Below, piece by piece: positions 49,620-61,900 of a DNA stretch of 64,000 bases. Every line of letters starts with the position of its first letter. The first letter of the stretch is position 1. The DNA is from Petrolisthes cinctipes (lineage: Eukaryota > Arthropoda > Malacostraca > Decapoda > Porcellanidae), in NCBI GenBank assembly GCA_033782935.1, contig JAWQEG010000364.1:186001-250000 (forward strand), read 5' to 3'. The notes beneath the pieces are model-generated. The model searched no databases and was not told the DNA's origin. It saw nothing but the letters and a program-made list of their open reading frames with translations. The translations under genes were made by a program, and so were the position numbers.

Positions 49620-49745
49620 CTATAAATCCGGAACACATTATTCCTCCAGGCAAAAGGCCAATATTATTTTTGTCGTTCTACTCCTGTTTCCTGACATACT
49701 TTGGAGGAATCAAGACGCTCCAATGTACCAAAAGTATATATACTA
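49620..49745 (+). repeat. Dispersed repeat, copy 3
   Basis: ACATACTTTGGAGGAATCAA and CGCTCCAATGTACCAAAAG match the other two copies; translation keeps FPDILWRNQDAPMYQK. The left part is more diverged. Confidence 0.6.
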
Positions 49746-50399
49746 TTCCCTGAATTAAAGCAAGGATTCTAGTACTGGAATCCTTGATTAAATAATATTA
49801 TGCCCAAATAGTAGCTGGCAATACCCCTACTTCGGGGTCTAGTGGTGTAAGGTAGAACGTATGCTTCAGTATGATGTGTAGTTATGTTTATGTGGGTCAT
49901 TTAGAACATCCGTGTGTGTGGTGTTGATTGTGGCGTGATACCGGTACGATGACACCGTACAGATAGACTGATTTGGTCTGATACTTTGCCAATACCATGC
50001 CATCGTTAACATCAAAATCGATCCCTCTAAAGAGCGATCTTGATAAACAACCACGAATGTTCTTGCATACAGCCCATAGTGTTATACTTGTGTGACCTGT
50101 GATGCTCTTGACATATAACGACCTGATATATGGTGACCTAATGTATGGTGAACTCTGATGGGTTTTGTGAATACCAGCCCTGCTGAATTCACCAGCTCCT
50201 GGTTTAAGGTATTGACCCGGTGTAAGTCAGTTTGACCTTGTGGTACATAAGTGTTATCGAGGCTGTGTGACAGAATAAGAGGTCATTGTTCCTTCACCAA
50301 TCTATATTGTTCCTCCACCCTCAGTGCAGTCAAGGTCAAAACTCCTACCTGCATCACCTTCCATTGAAACTTGAGCTGTTATAGTTAAAGTTGCAGGGT

Positions 50400-50592
50400 T
50401 TCAGTTTTGGTATCTATCTCTGATGAGATATACTCTCCCGAACGTCAGCCAGGCAAGCCCAACTCCCCACCGTGGTGGCCAGCCATGGCAGTAACCCCCC
50501 AATAAACAGGTTTAAACTCTCAGGCCTGGGCGAGGCTCGATCTGCCGATCTCACGGATGCGAGGCCAAAACGTTACCACTGTACTGTTGGTC
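50400..50592 (-). mobile_element. Possible tRNA-derived SINE, second type
   Basis: Read on the minus strand from 50592: ACAGTGGTAACGTTTTGGCC, CTCGCATCCGTGAGATCGGC, then AGATCGAGCCTCGCCC. This has the spacing and sequence of tRNA A and B boxes but with a decayed B box. The body continues with GGCTGGCCACCACGGTGGGG. Only one copy is visible here. Confidence 0.5.
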
Positions 50593-51034
50593 TCTGTAAT
50601 ATTGGTTCATAAGATTCATTCGTGTGGCTCACTTTTATTCACCTTGTAGTGAATTTCCTATAACTGGTTGGGTATTCTCAAACTTCCTCAAGATGCTTAA
50701 TACTGTTTATTGTTGAACACACAAATACTGGTTGTAGGTGGGTATAATACATTAATATACTGTACAACAGCTCCGGACTGAATTTCTTGGTACAGTCACC
50801 ACTGCCAGCGCCTGTTTAACTGGGGTTCAGAGTTCGAGTATGTTGACTCGCTTGTCTGAAGCACACACAGACAGAGAGAGAGAGAGAGAGAGATTTGGAG
50901 TTGGGGGTAGGGGGATGATGTCCATTCAGATGTGTGTAACCAACTACAGGGTAGGGGATCTCTTACAAACAACAAACTCGGGACTATTTAGCCGTCAGTG
51001 GTCACATGACTTTCTCTGAATCATCGCAAAAGAC

Positions 51035-51245
51035 GAGGCACCCCCTACTCTGTCAGAACTGTCAGACTCGAGATACAGTCCAACATTTCCTCTTTGAGTG
51101 TCCCCAGTAGAATGCTGCTCGGCGGCAATCGTTCCCTTCGTATTTCGCTCACGGTCATGTCGCCTCCGAACCCTGTTAGACCTCCTCAATGAGTCTACCT
51201 TGTTCTCTATCAAATGTCTCATATTTTTTTTTTTTTTTTTTTTTA
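51035..51245 (+). mobile_element. LINE 3' fragment with zinc-knuckle-like C-terminus
   Basis: On the plus strand CQNCQTRDTVQHFLFECP-type coding is visible (TGTCAGAACTGTCAGACTCG then CAACATTTCCTCTTTGAGTG), followed by NAARRQSFPS. A C-x2-C...H...C pattern before the end of the protein is usual in jockey/I-type LINEs. It ends in a T run at about 51223-51244. Confidence 0.55.
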
Positions 51246-51407
51246 TCCCAAGCACGATTCCTGCCCAGCATCAAATACAATACCATAGCCTACCATTCCG
51301 ATCCGGTCCTCCTAGGATGTTTGATCTGTTTCGTTTACACACTACTGTTTACATGCTGTTCACATAAATATGAGAACTCTATATAATTAAATATATTTGC
51401 ATTTGTA

Positions 51408-51618
51408 TAGTTGCCCACACATGAAGCTGGTATGGCTCGTTACTTGTAAGGTGGCTACAACGAAAGGAAAGTGAAAAAAGATGTAGTTTGTTGACAGGCA
51501 GACAGTAAAACATTATTACTATCTGTTTGTCAACAAACTATGACTTTTGCTCACTTTCCTTCCTGTTGTAGGTATCTCACAAGTAACGAGGCATACCAGA
51601 TTCATGTGTGGCCAACTG
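51408..51618. mobile_element. Hairpin MITE, 211 bp
   Basis: Arms of about 95 bp: TAGTTGCCCACACATGAAGC, GTATGGCTCGTTACTTGTAA and GATGTAGTTTGTTGACAGGC mirrored by CTGTTTGTCAACAAACTATG, TCACAAGTAACGAGGCATAC and TTCATGTGTGGCCAACTG. TA lies outside both ends; the left end has CAGT changed to TAGT. Confidence 0.8.
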
Positions 51619-52285
51619 TACTTGTTCTTATTTCTCTGTAACCTTATAATACTGTCTGTGGGTTGGTGTGTAAGCATAGCTTACACACTATACTTTTTGC
51701 ATAAAATAAACTATTCATTCATTAATTAATTCATTTTTGCATTCATACTCCTCCTATAAGTAGGAAAAGTTTGCGAGAAGAGGTTTTTGCGGGCAACCTT
51801 TATGTATATAGTCACATGATCATATTCCAGGTTAGCCATGCAATGTAAAACCTGAAGAAATAAAAAAGACTAGACTTGACCAACACAAACTTATTTGCCA
51901 TTAACCCCAAGTGAAGATAACATCTTCACTAACATCGTAACCACACGTTACAAGGTAATTGCTCTAGGAAACTGCGGTATTTAATGGGTTTAAGTACTTT
52001 TGATAATACACAGAATTAGATCATTTTATGTAGTTATCATATATGGAACAAATTCAAGTCTCTTTCTGGCTCTAATAATAGTTAATATGAGAAAATAAGA
52101 GCATAAATATAATGGGTTTAAAGTGGTCGGGGCAATGTTTTGAGTCAATAGGAGGTAGGATAAAAAGCTCCGCCCCTGGCTTCTCTTTGGGTGTACAGAA
52201 CGAGCGGCTCACGCCGCCTCCTCTACATTATACCTCCTTGCGTATAGCACACCATACTCCAATTTTTTGAGGATGCAATGATTTT

Positions 52286-53022
52286 TCATGAAACATGAGT
52301 GTGGATTTTTACTACACCACATCCTACTGTTCTCTGACTGTTAACATACTCGTTGAGGTGGAACCATGCTTCATCACTAAAGAAAACATTGTCAAGCACG
52401 CCAACTCCATGTTCCTCAACAAATCGTCGAAACCACCTGCAATACTGTAAACGCTTTACCAAGTCTGGTTGTCGCAGTTCTAGAACCACACGAATACAAT
52501 ATGGCCGCAGGTGTAATTGTATTGCAGCTCTCTGTGCACTAGAGTAAGACATTTGTGCCTGTGATGTAAGTTTCCTGAGACCTTTGTACCTGCTCCTTCA
52601 CATCTTCAATCTTTTCATCAGTCAACACAGATGGTCGTCCACTTTCTTTCCTGTCGTGTACACCTCCAGTCTCACAAAAACGGTCAACCAGTGTTGAAAT
52701 TGTCATCTTATTGATATTGGGGGCATCAGGATATTGTGCTTGAAACGATCTTTTCACTTGTGCATAAGACATTGTTGAAGAGTATTGTTCAAGAATATAG
52801 ACACGTTGCAGTGGCACTTGGGGAAACACCATCTTGCTTCAGATGAAAACAAAGCACTCCTTATTACGTCACTCTCCATATGTGGTGCTGGTGTATCATC
52901 AACACATGTCAATGGTGTCATCTGTTGGAAGAAAACAAAATTCCAACCAATTTTCCATTACAGTATTTCAAGACCATTCTATTATGGGTAACGTAAACGT
53001 TTTTTTTTAATCACCCTGTAGT
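52286..53022 (-). mobile_element. Tc1/mariner (IS630-like) transposase relic with one terminal repeat
   Basis: Two overlapping minus-strand frames make up a truncated transposase. The first (52832-52539) has the N-terminal helix-turn-helix region (RVYILEQYSSTMSYAQVKRS, FCETGGVHDRKESGRPSVLT). The second (52552-52286) has the catalytic-domain start with FFSDEAWFHLNEYVNSQ, containing the second acidic residue of the DDE/D triad. A frameshift joins them, and the C-terminal third is missing. Upstream, 53022-52990 reads CTACAGGGTGATTAAAAAAA, the outer terminal repeat; its partner is lost. Confidence 0.8.
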
Positions 53023-54913
53023 AAGAGAGACAAATAGAACAGGCCAGGGTGTGGTAGAGGATGCCAAATTCCTCATTTCTGGATAATGCCAGCCCTCACC
53101 AATAAGAAAGAATAGAAAGAGGAAGAGAAGCATACGCAAAGTCCTGTAAGGAAGGGAGAGGAGAGAGTTGGAGGAAGATCGTGCTTGTGACTATTATATA
53201 TATATGGCTTCAACTCTAAATCTCCTCTCAGGGATGCCATTGGTCCACCAAAAAGGTGGACTCATCCACCTTGGGAACAGCATTTCCTCTGAACCAGGAC
53301 AACCCAGTGCCCCAAACATTCCCAACTCATACGCCTCACCCAAAATGCAAGAAAGACATAGATGAACCGGTGGTACAGGAATGTTATGATGATATATACC
53401 GCCCACCGCGGTGGAATATAATAAATAAATGTGTGTTATACATGAGTGTACGTGGAGAGTGTCCTGACTAGGTGATGAGTGAGAAGGTAAGGAATGTGGA
53501 TCAGTAGTAAATAAGGAGGGGATTAGGGAAGGTATAGTGTGGGTGCATGTTTGTGTTGTATTACTTGTATGTATGTTTAGGAGTATTCAGGGTCAGCGCA
53601 CCGTCCTGCCGGAGCGAGAAGTGAACCCTTCCGGCACTATAGTCTATCATCCTTGGGCTGGCTCCTCCGCATCTGGGACTGGGAGCGGCGCCAGCCATGG
53701 GGCCGATGGGGGTGTGGAGGCTTGCTGTTCGAGATGGTACAAGGGTTCTACAGGGTCAGACATGTCAGCTGGCTGTGTAGGCTGCTACGTAGGTACGGCA
53801 GGGGGTAGACACGTCGGCTGGGTGTGCCAGGTTGGGCTGTGACTCAGGCTGTGAATGAACAAGGGGGATTACAAGGAAAACCATAGGGGGTTGAGGTGAT
53901 GTGGGTTGTTGAAGTAATGCTTGGTAGGGTAAGGGTGGGGATGGTATAGGGCTGGAAGGTTTTGGGGATGGGGTTTTCTCAGTTGGAAAGCCCTGTAAAT
54001 ACGTTAGGATGAGGGAGATGGTGATGGAGAGGTGGCTCAGCAAGCACAAGGGAGATAGAATGGAAACGCAGTTGAAGAAATGAAAAGGAGTGGCTGGGGC
54101 CAAAGGTGCAACAATACCCACAAAGTACTGTACTACCCACATCACTGTAGACAATACAATACAATAATGCAACAAAACAAGGTTATATAGGGCATTTGGT
54201 ACCATGACAATACAATACATTAGATATAATTTTTAGGAAGACTTGTACTGTATCTGTACAGTACATGAAACTGAACAAGAGCATTACAAAGGAGTGAGTA
54301 CTGTACACATACACACAATTGGTAAAGGTAATAAGGATCATAAGATGGAACTGCTTCATTTTGATCCCACCTGAGCTGCAACTGAAGTGCCTTATGCTGC
54401 TTCTGAGACTGCCTCATGCTCATTCAGAGGTGGTTGATATAGGTCTGGGAGACTTGGGATTCCCACTAGACTGAGACTACTGTAGGGGATGGTGTCAAAT
54501 TTGTTCTGCCAAGAGTTTTGTCAGTGAGTCCTGGGTCAATTGTCAATTAAGTCTCATCCCCTGATAGAGCAGTTTTACTGTTTCCAGTGTAGAAGGGCAG
54601 GTGTGGTGGATAATGTATCTCATGCCAGTCTAGCCTGGAATATGGTTTCTGTTATTCTTTTACCTAGTGTCTGACTGTCCTTACTGGGCTGGGTAGGCCA
54701 AGAAATGAGTGGTATTTTATCACACAACTTAAAGGGTGACTGCAATATTTTCATGGACTCAGAGTTGCTCTGTTGGAACTTGGCAGATCATATTGCTTGT
54801 GGTAGGGTGCATTTTAATAAGCACCCAAACATATATCTAATTACCAAACTTCCCAACCTGCCCTCACCCTAATACAGTATGTTCTTTAATAACTGTTGTC
54901 CATGATTTGCCTC
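53023..54913. other. Intergenic, unrecognised GC-richer block
   Basis: No gene is recognised. A GC-rich block at 53580-53850 is open on the plus strand (RTVLPEREVNPSGTIVYHPW) and its neighbour 53870-54000 is open on the minus strand with a proline-rich product. The wording resembles low-complexity LINE ORF1 leaders, but I cannot tie it to a specific element. Confidence 0.35.
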
Positions 54914-56389
54914 ATTTTTTTTATCTATCTATCTATCTATAGCTCCGACGCTTCGTTACTCCCCCCAAGGGGGTGGCCACGGCAGAAGTGTCTCCAGTTC
55001 TCCCTGTTCCAACACTCCCTCCTTACTTGTTCAAGCCCTACTCTGCCCCTCACGTTTCTCTCCTTTACATACTCTTCCACTCTGTTCTGCCATCTAACCG
55101 GAGGTCTGCCTCTCACACCAGGTCACACAACTTCACTTCCATACACCTTCTTTACAAATTCCTCTCCTTGCATTCTCTCCACATGTCCAAACCACCATCT
55201 CAATGTAGCACGTTTCACTCTCTCAACCACTCCACACTCAATACCAATTGCCTTCTCACTCATACCACATCTTTCATACACACTCTCATTACTTTCTCCA
55301 TCCCACCTAGTAAGTCCACATGCTCCTCTCAAGTAACTCATTTCCACAGCACCTATTCTAGACTGATGAGCCCTACTCCAAGTCCATGTCTCCGAGGCAT
55401 ATGTCAGTGTTGGCAGGATTATAGTATTTCGTAGTCCCCTTTTCACTTCCATACTCACACTTCTACCCTTCATCATCCTCCCCAGTAATCCTATGACCTG
55501 TCTACCCTTTACTGCTCTCCCTAATTTCTCCTTCCATACTTCCATGTTTACACATAAATGTACCCAGGTACTTAAACTCCTTCACTTCCTCCATCCTCTC
55601 ACCCCTCAGAGTTATATCACACTTCGTCCCAGTTGGTACAGCCACTCTGTAAGGTGTAGCAAAGTCAATCACTTCAGTTTCTGCTCTTTCAAATACCATC
55701 ACTTTACTTTTACCCACATTCACCTTCAGTTTCCTTCGTTTACACACAGACTGAAATTCGTCCACCACTCTCTGTAAATTCCTTTCATTCTCAGCCATCA
55801 GCACAGTGCCATCCGCAAACAAACTTGCCACCAGGGACCAATTTGCTTCATTCAGCCTCAACTTCGCCCCCAGACCATTCACTTTGGCTTTCACCTCTCT
55901 CATACAACCATCCATATATATATTGAACAACCATGGTGACATAACACACCCCTGTCTCAGCCCTACACTAATATTAAAACTCTCACTTAGATCACCTTCT
56001 ACCCGTACACATGCTTTTGCATCTGCATAAAAAGCCTCAATGCCTTTCAGCGAAGGCCACCCAACACCTTTGTCATAACTTTCCTATCAACTCTATCGTA
56101 TGCCTTCTCCAAGTCCATGAAGGCAGCATACAACTTCTTACCCTTCCCAATATATTTCTCCACTATTGATTTTAATGCAAATATTTGGTCCACACATCCT
56201 CTACCCTTTCTGAACCCTCCCTGCTCCTCACTAACTTTATTCCCTGTTACATCAATCAGTCTCTCAGTAAGAACCTTCCCATACACCTTCCCTCCACACT
56301 CATCCTTACTCCCTTTCCCTTTATACAAAGGTACAATTATGGCTCTCCTCCAATCCTCTGGCACCTCTCCCTGCCTCCAAGCCAATGTA

Positions 56390-56700
56390 CAGTCACTCAT
56401 AAAAGTAAAGACACCCTCAGGCAAGACACCTTTCAACTGGTGTGATATCGGTTTTGGTAAAATTGTACCTGACGTCAGAGGTGGTGGTGGTGTGGGTGGT
56501 GTTTGGAGGAAGGTTGATTTGCTCGAAACATTATCCCAACTCATGCTTCGTCTCATCTACCATTAGTTACAAATGTGTCGAGCAAATCAAATTTTCTCAA
56601 GCTCCATCACTGACGTCACGTACACTGTTGCCAGAACCGATATCACCATTATAAGAAGATGACTGGCCTGGGGGGGGGTCTTAATTTTTATGAGTGACTG
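56390..56700. mobile_element. TA-flanked element nested in LINE copy A
   Basis: Ends CAGTCACTCATAAAAGTAAA (left) and TTAATTTTTATGAGTGACTG (right) are inverses, each flanked by TA. LINE copy B has an uninterrupted sequence at the corresponding place (about 61770-61790, GCCAATATGCATATAAGC), so the 311-bp body is a clean later insertion. It contains a run of nine or so G near 56671. Confidence 0.85.
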
Positions 56701-57487
56701 TACATATAAGCAACATCCACTCCACCACTACCTCTCCCCCACACTTTAACATTTCAGCAGTTATCCCATCCACCCCCGGTGCCTTTCCCATCTTCAGCTT
56801 TCCTAACCTCTTCCCTTCCTAATTCTCCCTGTACATCCTGTAGTCTACCACCTGCCTCCATCCCCATACATGACATCACCGCCTCCCCTCCCGTCCCCCC
56901 ATTCATCAACCGATCAAAATGCCTCTTCCACACTTCTCTCACTTCTACTCACAGTAACTCCATCCTCTCTCTTGATTCTCACACTACCAGACTTTCCTTC
57001 TCCTCTTTCTCTTTTCACCTCCTTCCAGAATAATTTCTTGTTCTCTTTAAACTTTTCACTCAGCTTCATACCAAACTCCTCATCCACTCTCCTTTTACTC
57101 TCACTCACCATCCTTTTCACTTGTCTCTTACACACATTATATTCTCTTTTCCATCTCTCTCTCACTTCTTCCGGCACATTCCTCTGTAATGTTCTCCTAT
57201 ATGCCTTCTTTTTCTCCTCTACGGCATCTTTCACTTCTTCTGTCCACCAAGCACTCCATTTCTTGCCCCTCTTCTGTGTCTTATACCCCACTACCTCTGC
57301 TGCTGTCCTCAATACTATCGTCTTAAACATTTCATACACCGCATTCACTCCCACTCCCTCCCCTATCCCCATCCTTACATCCCCCAGCACCTCACCCACC
57401 CTCCTCTTATATTCCTCCCTATACTCTTCTACATCTAATTTCCCACTAGCCACCTCCCTCTTATTCCTCACCCCTTCATCCCTCCTA

Positions 57488-58288
57488 CTATACACCCCTA
57501 ACCTTCATCCTCACCAACACCGCAAAATGGTCGGAGCAATGGACCATTCCTCTCACCACTTTTGCGTCATACACATCCTTCCTCAACCTTTCATCCACTG
57601 CCACATAATCAATCAAACTTTTTTGCTCTCCTCTCTCATCCCTTCTCTTCCATGTATACCTGAGGATTATCTTGTGACGAAAGGTGTTCGCCAAGAACAA
57701 CCCCCTCTCAGCACAGACATCCACTAGATACTCACCATTCTCATTTGTTCCTTCTACACCCCATTTACCCACAATATTCCCCACTTCCTCACCTCCCACC
57801 TTTCCATTCATGTCTCCCATCATCACTACTCTCCTTCCATTATCAATTCCTCTCAGACATGTATTCAACTCCTTCCAAAACACTCTCATCTTCTCTCTCC
57901 CCGTCTTACTCTTTTCATTCACTGGTGCATAAGCACACACCCAAGCATACTTCACCAAGCCAATCTTTCTAGTCATCCATACTATTCTTGACCCATTCCA
58001 CCCATGTCCATCCACTCCCTTCCACACCCACGGAGACACCAACAGCGCACACCCTTCCTTCCCTCTTCCTTTACTCTTTTCATTCATCCCCGTCCATATT
58101 ACTCCTCCCTCCATTCCCTCCCACAGTCCACTCTCCCTTCCTTCCTGACACTCAACCACTCCACATCCTTTCACGTGTGTCTCCGTCACTCCCATCACAT
58201 CCACTCTTCCTTTCTTGAAATATTCTACAATCTCTCGCCTCTTGGTCCCATCCGTTATTCCATTCACATTCACAGTTACCACTCTCAT
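57488..58288 (-). CDS. LINE endonuclease domain (EEP family), part of copy A
   Basis: An open frame from the ATG at 58288 reads MRVVTVNVNGI, VMGVTETHV, VCAYAPVNEK, VVMMGDMNGKVGG and CSDHFAVLVRM in order. These are the metal- and DNA-binding motifs of apurinic-type endonucleases (N in VNVNG, E in TETH, GDMN, SDH), and all key residues appear present over about 265 codons. The frame also continues upstream to 58444 with a low-complexity leader. Downstream the element is broken, so the domain survives without a working reverse transcriptase. Confidence 0.8.
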   Translation of the reverse strand: MRVVTVNVNGITDGTKRREIVEYFKKGRVDVMGVTETHVKGCGVVECQEGRESGLWEGMEGGVIWTGMNEKSKGRGKEGCALLVSPWVWKGVDGHGWNGSRIVWMTRKIGLVKYAWVCAYAPVNEKSKTGREKMRVFWKELNTCLRGIDNGRRVVMMGDMNGKVGGEEVGNIVGKWGVEGTNENGEYLVDVCAERGLFLANTFRHKIILRYTWKRRDERGEQKSLIDYVAVDERLRKDVYDAKVVRGMVHCSDHFAVLVRMKVRGV

Positions 58289-58735
58289 ACATTCCCTCTT
58301 CCCCACTCCCTCTACAGAGCAACCCGGAGACCCTCCCCCGCCAGTAGCCATAGCTGTCCACTCCCCCATTGGGGGGCCACTGATGGCTGACAAGGCCAAT
58401 GCAGTGCTCATTCCCGGAGGGACACGGGCCGTCGGCATTGTCAAAAGCTAAAAAAACAAGGTCATAAATTTAAAAGAAATTATTACAAAATATAAAAACA
58501 CACAATCAAAGAATTTAAAATCTTAAAACACTAAAAATACAATAAAAACCTTAAAACCTATATGTGGGGGAAGCTAGGTCTCACCCCCACACCGCCTTCC
58601 CCTTTGGCTCCACCTCCTGAATGGATAAATACAAAGATAAAAAAAGGAGGTGTACCCCCGAGGTCACCGCTTGGAGGCGGGGTAAGGCTTACCTACCCTT
58701 CGTGGGGAGGGGTAGGTCACCGAGGTTTTTGCTTT

Positions 58736-58954
58736 TCCCAATACTGATAGCACTTCTGCACAGTAGCAATCCTCGACCTCATTGGTTACGATATTGCCAC
58801 TGCGCAAAGCTTTTTTTAAAGCATACTTTTCTGCCATATTAATCAAAACTGAGGTTAGTATACAAGTATTTTCTTTCTTTTCCAGAAGTTCTTGGGACCA
58901 TAAGTGAAAGCTACTTTTCTGCTGCAAGATTTCATTGTGTGATCTCATATTACC
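58736..58954 (+). promoter_or_regulatory. Putative GGCX promoter and 5' leader
   Basis: Only about 220 bases separate the LINE 5' end from the GGCX start codon. The stretch holds a CCTCATTGGTTACG segment (58777-58790, inverted CCAAT-type core) and a GC-balanced CACTGCGCAAAGC. An in-frame TGA at 58940-58942 shows the coding exon cannot extend upstream. No TATA box is evident. A more distant untranslated exon is possible. Confidence 0.4.
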
Positions 58955-61900
58955 ATGAAATCCAAAGGTTCAACTGCAGAATCTGAACACCCCACTGTGG
59001 ACTCTCCAGCTACCTCAGCGATGTCCCAAGAACCAACAATAGAAGACCAAGACTCCTCTATGGAACTACAAAAACTTAAAGGGAAACCTCAGGATATTAA
59101 ACATGAGTCCTCAAATCCTAGTGAGAAGAGACAGGCTTCTAGTATGGTAATAACAAGAGGGTTAGATTCCTTGGCTGTGTTGCTACATCAACCCTGTGAC
59201 CCTGCTTCTCTGGCTGTAACTAGGATTGTTTTCGGTATGTGGAATGGATAGGCTAACTCTTAGGAATGACACAAGTTACAGACAACACTCAAACACTTCT
59301 GTTAATTCCATATACTGTATTGTAGAATTAACATTCACCTGGTGCTGGAGCCTCCCCACACCTTGGAAGAAAACAGGCAAATGGGGTATTGATGATGATG
59401 ATGAACATTCAACTGGAATACTGTACCTCCTAAAACTTGCTGAACGTAATTAAATATAAAGATATTTTACTCGTTATTCAACGAAAATTAGCTCTTGCCA
59501 GTCATTAAACAATAAACAACACTTTTTTATTGGCTCAGCAACATACCTAGAAGTCTGTTCATTATCCTTACCATTGCTTGATGCATGTGTATTCTGATGG
59601 TAACCTCATCATGTTATGATCATTATTTGTAGTGATTCCATCAAGGGTCTTATTACTGATAGTGTTACTGCCTCCAGGTCTGTTGATGATGCTGGATATA
59701 CCACAAGAAAGGGGCATGAGTAAGGCAGACATTAAATGGGATACTGAGAATACTTGTCAGTTTCCACTCTTCCATGGTCTCACTCCCCTTCCCATCAACT
59801 ATATGATTATGCTTTATGCCCTCATGATTTTCTGTGAGTACAACTCCTTATAAGTGCTTATATTGTACACATACAGTACAGTATAGGTTATGTGAAGATA
59901 AATGAATAACATGCTAATAAAGGTATATTATATCTTATTGTACCAAGGTTAAGGCTGGTAAATGAAGAGTTATCCAGAAATGAAACAAGGGGAACCATTG
60001 TGACTATGTTTGGCAGGTGCTGCTTCTATAGCCCTTGGATGGAAGTGGAGGACCAGCTGTGGTATCTTTGTCATCTGCTACTGGTACAACTTTCTGTTGG
60101 ACACGTCCTCATGGAATAACCACTCCTACCTTTATGGACTCCTTGCCACAATTCTTCTTTTTTCAGATCCACACAGATGTTGGTAAGTATTGTCATATGA
60201 TTAGTTGTCCATTATCAATAAGCATCCAAATATGCATGACAAGGTGACTATTATGATAGCAGTTTTATAGTTCTAGTCTATCTATCTATCTATTATAGCT
60301 CTGACGCCTCGTTCCCTCTGGGAACTCCCCCCAAGGGGGTGGCCACGGCAGAAGTGCCTCCAGTTCTCCCTGTTCCAACACTCCCTCCTTACTTGGTCAA
60401 GCCCTTCCCTGCCCCTCACATTTCTCTCAATTACGTACTCTTCTACTCTGTTCTGCCATCTAACGGGGGTCTGCCTCTCACACCAGGTCCCACAACTTCA
60501 CTTCCATACACCTTCTTTACAAACTCCACACCTTGCATTCTCTCCACATGTCCAAACCACCTCAATGTATTACACTTCACTCTCTCAACCACTCCATACT
60601 CAATACCAGTTGCCTTCTCACTCATACCACATCTCTCATTACTTTCTCCATCCCACCTAGTAAGTCCACATGCTCCTCTCAAGTAACTCATTTCCACAGC
60701 ACCTATTATAGACTGATGAGCCATACTCCATGTCCATGTCTCCGATGCATATGTCAGTGTTGGCAGGATTATACTATTTCGTAGTCCCCTTTTCACTCCC
60801 ATAATCACACTTCTACCCTTCATAATCCTCCCTAATGATCCTATGACCTGTCTACCCTTTACTGCTCTCTCCCTAATTTCTCCTTCCATTCTCCCATGTT
60901 TACAGAACTGTACCCAGGTACTGAAACTCCTTCACTTCCTCCATCTTCTCACCCCTCAGAGTTATCTCACACTTCGTCCCAGTTGGTACAGCCACTCTGT
61001 AAGGTGTAGCAAAGTCAATCACTTCAGTTTCTGTTCTTTCAAATACCATCACTTTACTTTTACCAACATTCACCTTCAGTTTCTTTCGTTTACACACAGA
61101 CTTAAATTCATCTACTACCCTCTGCAATTCCCATTCACTCTCAGCCATCAGCATAGTGTCATCCGCAAATAAACTTGCCACCAAGGACCAATTTGCTTCA
61201 TTCAGCCTCGATTTCACCCCCAGGCCTTGAGTTTCATCTCTCTCATATAACAATCCATATATATATTGAACAACCATGGTGACATAACACACCCCTGTCT
61301 CAGCCCTACACTAATATTAAAACTCTCACTTAGATCACCCTCTACCCGTACACATGCTTTTGCATCTGCATAAAATGCCTCAATGTCTTCCAGCAAAGGC
61401 CCCCCAACACCATAAATTCTCAACACCTCTGTCATAGCTTTCCTATCAACCCTATCGTATACCTTCTCCAAGTCCATGAAGGCAGAATACAACTTCTTAC
61501 CCTTCCCAATATATTTCTCCATTATTGATTTTAATGCAAATATCTGATCCACTTAACCTCTACCCTTTCTGAACCCTCCCTGCTCCTCATTAACTTTATT
61601 CCCTGTTACTTCAACCAGTCTTTCAGTAAGAACCTTCCCATACACCTTCCCTGGTACACTAAGAAGGCTTATTCCCCTATAGCTACCACACTCATCCTTA
61701 CTCCCCTTCCCCTTATACAAAGGTACAATTATGGCTCTCCTCCAATCCTCTGGCACCTCTCCCTGCCTCCAAGCCAATATGCATATAAGCAACATCCACT
61801 CCACCACTACCTCCCCCCCACATTTTAACATTTCAGCAGTTATCCCATCCACCCCCAGTGCCTTTCCCATCTTCAACTTTCCTATTGCTTTCCTAACCTC

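Larger units (their letters stand above)
54914..58735 (-). mobile_element. RTE-like LINE, nearly full length, degraded (copy A)
   Basis: Read on the minus strand: 5' leader (58735-58450), endonuclease (about 58290-57490), linker (57495-56914), reverse transcriptase in several frames ([14 protein letters not shown] lost, [60 protein letters not shown], then the FADG box), C-terminal tail ([40 protein letters not shown]), and a 3' TAGA-repeat tail at 54938-54914. The YADD-type box reads LFADGTVLM, so the catalytic Asp pair is already lost. Frameshifts and a nested element (56390-56700) confirm it is inactive. Microsatellite tail and endonuclease/RT order fit RTE/BovB-type LINEs. Confidence 0.85.

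Noticed and set aside
56870..57727. 285-codon plus-strand open frame rich in Ser, Pro, Leu and Thr
   Set aside because: It is the complement of the LINE copy A endonuclease and linker; the purine-rich LINE sense strand leaves the other strand free of stops. The same applies to plus-strand frames at 54896-55777, 57988-58390 and 60339-62563.
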